From assembly GCA_964471235.1 (NCBI GenBank), contig CAYYGL010000008.1, positions 1-46,855 on the forward strand: DNA of 46,855 nucleotides, in the 5' to 3' direction. The stretch comes from CAYYGL01 sp964471235 (GTDB taxonomy: Bacteria; Calditrichota; Calditrichia; RBG-13-44-9; J075). The number at the start of each line of letters is the position of its first letter. Position 1 is the stretch's first letter. Shown one piece after another: positions 40,533 through 46,855 of this stretch. The notes below the pieces were generated by a model. It saw only the letters and a list, made by a program, of their open reading frames with translations, had not been told where the DNA came from and searched no databases. The translations under genes were made by a program, and so were the position numbers.

Positions 40533-42296
40533 TTATTGGATAAACAACATTTTTTTTAATTGTCTACTTCTTCTTGATTTTAACATGATGAAATATATTC
40601 CGGAACTCACCTCCTTTCCAGTTTCGTCTTTTCCATCCCAGGTTATTTTGTAATGACCGGGGTTATATAATTGGTCTTTAACAGGTTTTATCACCTCCTT
40701 TCCGGTTATGTCATAAACTACCAAAGTAATTGTTTCGGTTTTGTTCATGGAAAAAGGTATAATTGTCGAACCATTGAATGGATTGGGAAAATTCTGTTCT
40801 AACTCGAAGTCTCTGTAGATATCCTTATTCCGAAATACGATTCCTGTAGGTTCGCTGTAACGGTAATGAAAAGATTTATCCATTGGAGGATTGCCGATGT
40901 CAACCACACTTACAAATAAATCCGGTATTCCATTACCTAATAAGTCATACACACTGATGCTCTGAATTTCCTGATCAAAATTTTCCCAAAAATCATAATA
41001 AAACAGATCAAACTGTTGGTTGGAATTATTCCATATTAGAATGACCACAGAAAAAGAGAAAGAAAACACCAGATCGTCTATTCCATCTCCGTTTACATCA
41101 TGGGCATAGAGTTCGGTGGTACCCAGAACATCGGTGCCTAACAAAAAGATACTGCGAACCTTTTGGTAGGTATTGTTTCCGGATGCCTCGAACCAGTAAA
41201 TACGGGAAGCAGGCACTCCGTTGTAAAAAGCGCTTCCACCAATGAAAAATTCAGGTTTGCCGTTGTTGTTTATGTCATTTGTTTTTGTATTCAGGTAAGC
41301 ATTGGGGGCAGATATTGTATCTGAAAAGGTCATTTGGTAGTTGTCATTTCCCAAATTTTCAAAAACATTAATGTGTCCACTAATACTGCCAGTTGAAAAT
41401 TCCAAAAAATTGTCTTGATCAAAATCTTCGATGCTAAAGCCAGATACATACCAGTCAGTGGGACAAAGCTTTCTTTTTCCACGCATAACGCCTATGGAGT
41501 CGTCGTATTCTGAAATATAGATAGCATAAATACAGCTATAGGAAGTATCACCCGCAACAAAAATAGCATCTTGAAATTCATCATCATCCAAATTGCATAA
41601 CAAGGGAAAGAAGATTCCGGTATTAAATGAAATTTCTGGATATCGAAAAGTGAATAATTCAGGAAATGAATCCTGATGTGAACTCTCAAAGTTATCTACA
41701 AATTTACCGCCAACGAGAAGAAAGTTTAACTCATTTAACCCGTCGTTATCCATATCAGAGGTCCCAATGGGAACCACCGTTGAATCTGTATAGATTTTTT
41801 GCAACGTAGATATGGAATCATTTTGAAATTCGATAGTAGCCGCATCTGCCGGTTGTGAATTAATATTTATTTTATATTCTCCTGAGAAATCTAATTTCGC
41901 GTTTCCATTAAGATCATCGATTACTATTGGATACCCTAAATCACCGATGACTAAAAGAAGCTCTTCCTGTTTTCTGTATTTCCAATTATACAGCGTCGTA
42001 TCCACATTGGTTAAATCAATCACCTGCACGTTGGGATTGGCGGCAAGCTTGTTAAAATCTACGGTGTGGTTGGTAATATCCACATACTTCACCATGCCGG
42101 TGAGTTTGTGGGTCATTTTCAACAGGTTGGGTTCTACTGCTTCCACCTGCCAATCCTGTTCCAGGTGGCGCAGGCGGTGTTCATCCAACCCCCCGGGAAT
42201 GCGGTCGGCTAATGCCCGCCAGGTGGTGGGCTGGGCGGAGAGGAGTTGGCTTAACAGGAAAATGATTATCCAGGCTAAAGCTGTAATAGCTCGCAT
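40533..42296 (-). CDS. FG-GAP/VCBS-repeat surface protein with T9SS sorting domain, copy 1
   Basis: 587 residues. Signal peptide 1-21 (SQLLSAQ). The N-terminal 100 residues (RIPGGLDEHRLRHLEQDW, KMTHKLTGMVKYVDITNHTV, PNVQVIDLTNVDTTLYN) are nearly identical in all copies. A propeller of FG-GAP-like Ca-binding repeats follows (GTSDMDNDGLNELNF, SIEDFDQDNFLEFSTGS, DINNNGKPEFFIGGSAFYNG, DVNGDGIDDLVFSFSFS), and then the sorting domain (NFPNPFNGST, SSGIYFIMLK, KKMLFIQ). Function unknown; it is likely a secreted or anchored adhesin-like or ligand-binding propeller. A GAGGG site precedes the ATG. It leads the unit [FG-GAP + BNR]. Confidence 0.9.
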   Translation of the reverse strand: MRAITALAWIIIFLLSQLLSAQPTTWRALADRIPGGLDEHRLRHLEQDWQVEAVEPNLLKMTHKLTGMVKYVDITNHTVDFNKLAANPNVQVIDLTNVDTTLYNWKYRKQEELLLVIGDLGYPIVIDDLNGNAKLDFSGEYKININSQPADAATIEFQNDSISTLQKIYTDSTVVPIGTSDMDNDGLNELNFLLVGGKFVDNFESSHQDSFPELFTFRYPEISFNTGIFFPLLCNLDDDEFQDAIFVAGDTSYSCIYAIYISEYDDSIGVMRGKRKLCPTDWYVSGFSIEDFDQDNFLEFSTGSISGHINVFENLGNDNYQMTFSDTISAPNAYLNTKTNDINNNGKPEFFIGGSAFYNGVPASRIYWFEASGNNTYQKVRSIFLLGTDVLGTTELYAHDVNGDGIDDLVFSFSFSVVILIWNNSNQQFDLFYYDFWENFDQEIQSISVYDLLGNGIPDLFVSVVDIGNPPMDKSFHYRYSEPTGIVFRNKDIYRDFELEQNFPNPFNGSTIIPFSMNKTETITLVVYDITGKEVIKPVKDQLYNPGHYKITWDGKDETGKEVSSGIYFIMLKSRRSRQLKKMLFIQ

Positions 42297-42336
42297 GGTT
42301 TAAACCCTCTTTTTTTGGTTTTACTCTGTTTTTGAA

Positions 42337-42419
42337 CTCATCCCCCTGTCCCCCTTCTCTTGGCAAGAGAAGGGGGAATTGCTCCCCTCTCTTTCCAAGA
42401 GAGGGGCCGGGGGTGAGTT
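42337..42419. repeat. Clustered palindromic element upstream of FG-GAP copy 1
   Basis: Three nested stems. The outer pair is ACTCA-T-CCCCC / GGGGGTGAGT. Inside are CCCCCTTCTCTTG / CAAGAGAAGGGGG (42350-42376, nearly perfect 13 bp) and CCCCTCTCTT / AAGAGAGGGG (42384-42406). A near-identical copy with a diverged right half sits at 44624-44720, upstream of copy 2. As RNA it could fold into a three-way junction in the leader. Confidence 0.7.
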
Positions 42420-42640
42420 GCTTTTATTCGTTGCCTCTTACATGACATGAGCGGGGATAGCCAACATCCCACCTAATCCCGTCAGGGATGGGATGTTAAT
42501 AGAAAATGTTCGATTACATCCGAGCGGAACTCCGGAGGAGTGATATGTTGCATTGGCATGTGGGTTCTCCCGGTCTCGGTGAACATGTCACTCCTACGGA
42601 GTTCTTGGATGATTGGTATATATACCCTTGACTATTAACA
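42420..42640. repeat. Short palindromic repeat debris (ACTCC-GGAGT type)
   Basis: The stretch consists of short palindromic words of the kind GGAACTCCGGAGGAGTGA, TCACTCCTACGGAGTTC, CTCCTAACGGAG, and ATCCCGTCAGGGATGGGAT. No gene. It interrupts the BNR-gene stub that should continue here. Confidence 0.55.
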
Positions 42641-42796
42641 TCACACTCCTAACGGAGTTTTGGAGTTGCCTGACAAACCATACCAGTCATCCGAGACGTT
42701 CAAGTTAATGGTAGAAAGCCAGTTGCTGCTTTGAGAGTATCCCCAAATTGGGATCAGCAGCCAGAATGCTGCCATGAGAATCATTTGCTTACGCAT
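42641..42796 (-). pseudogene. 5' stub of a BNR/T9SS gene (copy 2)
   Basis: A 51-codon frame after an AAGGAG site: signal peptide plus 'YSQSSNWLSTINLNVS', the same start as the BNR protein at 38798-40516 (QSSNWNSTINLNVTV), then unrelated palindromic repeat sequence and a stop. It lies 23 bases after FG-GAP copy 2, the position where the BNR gene stands in the intact unit. Confidence 0.8.
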
Positions 42797-42819
42797 GATT
42801 ATCTCCTTGTTTTGTTAGA

Positions 42820-44583
42820 TTACTTGATCAAAAGCATTTTACGAACTTCCCTCCGGCTTCCGGCTTGCAACACATAGAGATAGATTCCAGAACTCACCTC
42901 CTTTCCGTCGTTATTTAGACCTGTCCATTTAATGGTATGCTCACCGGGAGCATAATACTGTTCATTTATTACCGTTTTCACCTCCTTTCCAAAAAGGTCG
43001 TAGATTTTCAATGCAATTTTTTCCCGCATGGGGATATAAAAACTTATTTGCGTACTGCGGTTGAAAGGATTGGGATAATTTTGATATAAATAAAATTGAG
43101 CAATAATTGGCGAAGTATTTTGAATGCCAGTAGTAACCTTGAGTGTATAGAGATAAGTGCGAACAGTGGGCGGAGTATAATAGTCTGCTATATTGACGAA
43201 CAAATTTAAATTACCACTACTGAATACATCAATCATATTAAGACTATGAATTTCCTGATCATAATTCTCCCACTGATCGACGTAATAAATATCAAACTGC
43301 TGGGTGGCAGGATTCCAGATGAGCATCACAATCAAAAAGGAAAAGGAAAAGACCAGATCATCTATCCCATCGCTATTTATATCATAACTGTATAATTCCG
43401 TAAACCCCAGTACATCGGTTCCCAACATGAAGATGCTCCGTACTTTGGTGTATTGATTATTGCCATTGGCTTCAAACCAGTACACCCGCGAGGCCGGAAC
43501 GCCGTTATAAAAACTGCTTCCGCCCACAAAAAACTCGATCTTTCCGTTGCCGTCAATATCGTTAGTGGTAGTTGTCATATAGGCATTGCCGGTGGTCAGG
43601 GTATCCACATACACCTGGGTATAGCTGTCATTACCGGTGTTTTCCCAAATATAGACATGGCTGAAAGCCGCCCCGCTGCCCGTAGCAAACTCTTTAAATC
43701 CGTCACCGTCAAAATCTCCCACACTGAAGCCGGAAACAATCCAATCCGGCGACGGAATTACTCCGAACCTTCTTTTAAAATCACCGGTGGAGGTATCATA
43801 TTCCGCCACAAATACCTGATGACAGCACTGTTGAGAGGAATCGGTTCCTACATAAAGCACATCGGTGTAGATATCGTTATCCAGATCGGTAAAGGTTTCC
43901 GAAGCCACCTGTCCGCCGAATTCCCACATGCGGTGCAGAAACATGAGGCTATCGGGGAAAGAATCGGGATGGGTTTGCTCATAATTGGCAAAATGCTGGG
44001 CATTTCTTTTTAGGTTTAACTCTAACAATCCATCCAGATCTACATCTGTCCCCTGAAGGGCGATTTGAGTGGAATCCAAATAGATTTTTTGAATGGCAAA
44101 TGTGCTGTCATTCTGTAGTTCAGCAATGGCACAGTCGGCAAACTCGAAGTCGTTAATAATCTTATATGAACCCGCCAGATCCAGTTGTCCATTATTGTTA
44201 AAATCCCCAACAGCCATAGGATAACCATCCAAGTTGCCAATCGGAAACATATTCTTCCTCACATACTTCCAGTTATACAGCGTCGTATCCACATTGGTCA
44301 AATCAATCACCTGCACGTTAGGGTTGGAGGCAAGCTTGTTTAAATCTACGGTGTGGTTGGTAATATCCACATACTTCACCATGCCGGTGAGTTTATGGGT
44401 CATCTTCAGCAGGTTGGGTTCTACTTCTTCCACGGTGTAGTCTTGCTCTAAGTGGCCCAGGCGGCGTTCCTCCAATCCGCCGGGAATGCGGTTTGCTAAA
44501 GCCCGCCAGGTAGTGGGCTGGGCGGAGAGGAGTTGGCTTAACAGGAAAATGATTATCCAGGCTAAAGCTGTAATAGCTCGCAT
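42820..44583 (-). CDS. FG-GAP/VCBS-repeat surface protein with T9SS sorting domain, copy 2
   Basis: 587 residues, the same length and layout as copy 1. The first 34 residues match except for one substitution, the segment to about residue 110 is closely similar (EERRLGHLEQDYTVEEVEP replaces DEHRLRHLEQDWQVEAVEP), and the body has diverged further. FG-GAP-type repeats: GDFNNNGQLDLAGSYKI, VGDFDGDGFKEFATGSG, DIDGNGKIEFFVGGSSFYNG, DINSDGIDDLVFSFSF. Sorting domain: YQNYPNPFNRSTQISF, SSGIYLYVLQ, RKMLLIK. A GAGGG site precedes the ATG. Upstream DNA (about 100 bases) is identical to that of copy 1. Confidence 0.9.
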   Translation of the reverse strand: MRAITALAWIIIFLLSQLLSAQPTTWRALANRIPGGLEERRLGHLEQDYTVEEVEPNLLKMTHKLTGMVKYVDITNHTVDLNKLASNPNVQVIDLTNVDTTLYNWKYVRKNMFPIGNLDGYPMAVGDFNNNGQLDLAGSYKIINDFEFADCAIAELQNDSTFAIQKIYLDSTQIALQGTDVDLDGLLELNLKRNAQHFANYEQTHPDSFPDSLMFLHRMWEFGGQVASETFTDLDNDIYTDVLYVGTDSSQQCCHQVFVAEYDTSTGDFKRRFGVIPSPDWIVSGFSVGDFDGDGFKEFATGSGAAFSHVYIWENTGNDSYTQVYVDTLTTGNAYMTTTTNDIDGNGKIEFFVGGSSFYNGVPASRVYWFEANGNNQYTKVRSIFMLGTDVLGFTELYSYDINSDGIDDLVFSFSFLIVMLIWNPATQQFDIYYVDQWENYDQEIHSLNMIDVFSSGNLNLFVNIADYYTPPTVRTYLYTLKVTTGIQNTSPIIAQFYLYQNYPNPFNRSTQISFYIPMREKIALKIYDLFGKEVKTVINEQYYAPGEHTIKWTGLNNDGKEVSSGIYLYVLQAGSRREVRKMLLIK

Positions 44584-44615
44584 GGTTTAAACCCTCTTTT
44601 TTTGGTTTTACTCTG

Positions 44616-44842
44616 TTTTTGAACTCATCCCCCTGTCCCCCTTCTCTTGGCAAGAGAAGGGGGAATTGCTCCCCTTGCTTGCCAGAAGAGAGTCTGCCCC
44701 AAAACGTCGGAGGGGGCGAGGCAAGTTGCTTTTACATTCGTTGCCTCTTACACAAAATGCCTTATCTGGCACTCCTTCAGAAATGCCGGATAAAGCATTT
44801 TCAGACAATCCGGATCAACCGCTGAGTCTCACAAACGTTGTT
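44616..44842. repeat. Palindromic leader element copy 2 and a 44.8-kb hairpin
   Basis: The CCCCCTTCTCTTGG-CAAGAGAAGGGGG palindrome recurs at about 44637-44663. Further along, AAAATGCCTTATCTGGCA (44755-44772) pairs imperfectly with TGCCGGATAAAGCATTTT (44785-44802). No gene. Confidence 0.6.
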
Positions 44843-45079
44843 TTATCCCTCACAGAACTGTGAATTAATGTTCCCAGTGGGGTTGAACAGATAATAAACC
44901 AATTGGTTGGATTTCTGCACAATGATGTGGTTACCATCTTTATCGGTATACAGATCAATCCTGTCACTGCTATTCACTGAGACGTTCAGGTTAATGGTGG
45001 AAAGCCAGTCGCTGCTCTGCGAAAACCCGAAAATGGGAAACAGCAACGTCAAAGCAAACAGAAGAAAACGGTGTAACAT
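44843..45079 (-). pseudogene. 5' stub of a BNR/T9SS gene (copy 3)
   Basis: A 78-codon frame: 'FGFSQSSDWLSTINLNVSVN' then SSDRIDLYTDKDGNHIIVQK and SNQLVYYLFNPTGN, which tracks the BNR gene at 38798-40516 through its first 70 residues and then ends in repeat sequence. It stands 16 bases downstream of FG-GAP copy 3. Whether the short secreted peptide is made is unknown. Confidence 0.82.
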
Positions 45080-45095
45080 GATTTGCTCCTTTTGG

Positions 45096-46855
45096 CTATT
45101 GAATTAACAACATTTTCTTTACTTGCTTAAAATCCCCCGCTCTCAACTCATAGAAATAAATGCCGCTGCTCACCTCCTTTCCGGCTTGGTTTGTACCATT
45201 CCAGGCAATCTCATGTTCGCCTGGAGTATAATTCTTTTCATTGATTAAACGTATCACCTCCTTTCCGGTTATGTCATAAATCGTTAAGGAAATGTTTATC
45301 TGCTTGGGAAGATAGAATCTAATTTGCGTGCTGTTATTGAAAGGATTAGGATAGTTCTGTCGCAGAAGAAAACTTTCAGGCGGAAGCATAGGAATTTCTA
45401 TGCCTGTTATGATATTGGATCGGTAAAAGAACGATTTTATGCGGGGTGAGTTTGCTATATCAGTTACAGACACGAACAAATCGAGGTAACCTGTATTGAA
45501 AACGTCGAACATTGTAATGCTGTTAATTTCCTGGTCATAATTTTCCCACCAGTCAAGATAGTATAAATCAAATTCTTCGGTGGTTTGATTCCAAGTCAGC
45601 ATCACCACCGAAAAGGAAAAAGAAAAAACCAGATCATCGATGCCGTCATTGTTTATATCATAAACGAATAATATGTCAAATCCCAACACATCGGTACCTA
45701 GCAAGAAGAAACTTCGTTTTTTGATATAATTGTTATTCCCATTTGCTTCAAACCAGTAAATCCGAGTTGCTGGTACCCCATTGTAGAACGAACTACCTCC
45801 CAGAAAAAACTCAGTTTTTCCGTTCCCATCAATATCATTGGCAGGGGCGTTCAGGTATGCATTGGGGGTTGATACGGTATCCTGAAAGGTCGGTTGGTAA
45901 TTGTCGTCGCCAATATTTTCTACCACGTAAACCCACCCGGTCACACTGCCGGTGGCAAATTCCAGAAATCCATCCCCATCAAAATCTCCCACACTAAACC
46001 GAGAAGTGCGCCAATCCGGAGAGGGCACATACCCGAAAACGCGTTCCATTGTTTGGGAAACGGGTTTATATTCCGCTACGAAAATTTGGTGGCTGTTGGG
46101 CTGCAGGGAATCATCCCCTTTGTAAAGCACATCCTGATAACCATCCTGGTCCAGATCGGTGAAAACTTCCCGGGAAACTTCTCCGCTAACTTCCCAGGTA
46201 CGGTGAGTAAATTGACGTATATTGGGAAAAGAATCCGGTTGTGACTGTTCAAAATTAGCAAAAGCCTCTCCACCTATTGTTAATAATGGATCGGTAATAT
46301 TAAGTTCCAATAATCCATTATAATTCATATCAGTAGAGGAAAGAGGAACAATAACTGTATCTTGATAAATTTTTTTTACCATAAAGGTAGAGTCTATTTG
46401 CAGTTCCGCAACTGCAGCTTGTGCTGCCTCTGCATTAATCGGAATCTTATATGAGCCAGCAAAATCAAATATTGCATTATTGTTGAAATCACCAATTATA
46501 AGTGGATAACCTGCAAGACCTCCTACTAATAGTATATTTTGCTGGCGGATATATTTGTCATTATACAGCGTCGTATCCACATTAATCAAATCAATCACCT
46601 GCACATTGGGGTTGGCGGCAAGCTTGTTAAAATCTACGGTGTGGTTGGTAATATCCACATACTTCACCATGCCGGTGAGTTTGTGGGTCATTTTCAACAG
46701 GTTGGGTTCTACTGCTTCCACCTGCCAATCCTGTTCCAGGTGGCGCAGGCGGTGTTCATCCAACCCCCCGGGAATGCGGTCGGCTAATGCCCGCCAGGTG
46801 GTGGGCTGGGCGGAGAGGAGTTGGCTTAACAGGAAAATGATTATCCAGGCTAAAG
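45096..46855 (-). CDS. FG-GAP/VCBS-repeat surface protein with T9SS sorting domain, copy 3 (start just outside window)
   Basis: By comparison with copies 1 and 2 the start codon should lie 16 bases beyond the window end; the frame is open throughout and begins here within ALAWIIIFLLSQLLSAQ. The N-terminal region is almost identical to copy 1 (DEHRLRHLEQDWQVEAVEP; one change, LINVDTTLYN). FG-GAP-type repeats (GDFNNNAIFDFAGSYKI, VGDFDGDGFLEFATGSV, DIDGNGKTEFFLGGSSFYNG, DINNDGIDDLVFSFSFS) and a sorting domain (RQNYPNPFNNSTQIRF, SSGIYFYELR, KKMLLIQ) follow. Its BNR partner is reduced to the stub at 44843-45079. Confidence 0.9.
   Translation of the reverse strand, partial: LAWIIIFLLSQLLSAQPTTWRALADRIPGGLDEHRLRHLEQDWQVEAVEPNLLKMTHKLTGMVKYVDITNHTVDFNKLAANPNVQVIDLINVDTTLYNDKYIRQQNILLVGGLAGYPLIIGDFNNNAIFDFAGSYKIPINAEAAQAAVAELQIDSTFMVKKIYQDTVIVPLSSTDMNYNGLLELNITDPLLTIGGEAFANFEQSQPDSFPNIRQFTHRTWEVSGEVSREVFTDLDQDGYQDVLYKGDDSLQPNSHQIFVAEYKPVSQTMERVFGYVPSPDWRTSRFSVGDFDGDGFLEFATGSVTGWVYVVENIGDDNYQPTFQDTVSTPNAYLNAPANDIDGNGKTEFFLGGSSFYNGVPATRIYWFEANGNNNYIKKRSFFLLGTDVLGFDILFVYDINNDGIDDLVFSFSFSVVMLTWNQTTEEFDLYYLDWWENYDQEINSITMFDVFNTGYLDLFVSVTDIANSPRIKSFFYRSNIITGIEIPMLPPESFLLRQNYPNPFNNSTQIRFYLPKQINISLTIYDITGKEVIRLINEKNYTPGEHEIAWNGTNQAGKEVSSGIYFYELRAGDFKQVKKMLLIQ

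Overview
The window looks like a chromosomal segment of a heterotrophic, Gram-negative bacterium of the FCB group, probably Calditrichota/KSB1-like. Seven secreted proteins end in the 'NYPNPFNPST ... SGIY ... KKMxLxK' C-terminal domain of the type IX/Por secretion system, and there are lipobox lipoproteins and a large Oar-type TonB-dependent receptor. No taxonomic marker is present, so the phylum is inferred.

Layout. (1) 1-3029, minus: a partial nitrilase and a secreted M28 metallopeptidase. (2) 3381-7475, plus: a leaderless Zn amidase followed by two small membrane proteins (lysis-cassette-like order), an RqcH/NFACT ribosome-rescue protein and a lipoprotein. (3) 7669-18775, plus: an aerobic phenylacetyl-CoA (paa) cluster, paaA-B-C-D-G-H-J-Y-Z. 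PaaABC form the epoxidase, PaaD is a maturation factor, PaaG the isomerase, PaaZ opens the ring and oxidises the aldehyde, and PaaH/PaaJ do the terminal beta-oxidation steps. The cluster is heavily scarred: a decayed toxin-antitoxin pair lies between paaA and paaB, a palindromic repeat between paaC and paaD, paaE is absent, paaH has an internal deletion/frameshift, and a mobile four-helix-bundle (bS23/IVP) gene is fused in frame to paaY. (4) 19-24.7 kb: an accessory zone with a lipoprotein, an intact UPF0175/DUF3368 TA pair, a paaF-like pseudogene joined to a carbamoyltransferase fragment, a NusG_II/Gx pair, a YkgJ protein and a broken nucleotidyltransferase cassette. (5) 24.7-27.6 kb, minus: two secreted thioredoxin-fold proteins. 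In one, the first Cys of the CxxC motif is an in-frame UGA (WUPVC), a strong selenocysteine candidate. (6) 28.2-33.4 kb, minus: tRNA-Thr and an operon-like run encoding an acyl-ACP thioesterase, tocopherol cyclase (VTE1), MPBQ/MSBQ methyltransferase (VTE3), gamma-tocopherol methyltransferase (VTE4) and homogentisate prenyltransferase (VTE2). This is nearly a complete vitamin-E pathway in a genome with no photosynthesis gene in view. (7) 33.4-38.5 kb: TonB receptor and DUF4136 lipoprotein, with MITE-like elements. (8) 38.8-46.9 kb, minus: a tandem array of [FG-GAP T9SS protein + BNR/sialidase-like T9SS protein] units. The FG-GAP gene is present three times and the BNR gene once intact and twice as a stub.

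The main points for follow-up are the tocopherol gene cluster, the UGA-containing redoxin, a MITE family with GTAAC-type inverted ends and 8-bp target duplications, and the insertional scarring of the paa operon. Several genes carry single-base frameshifts. They fall mostly in accessory genes, which fits real decay, but base-calling error cannot be excluded from the sequence alone.
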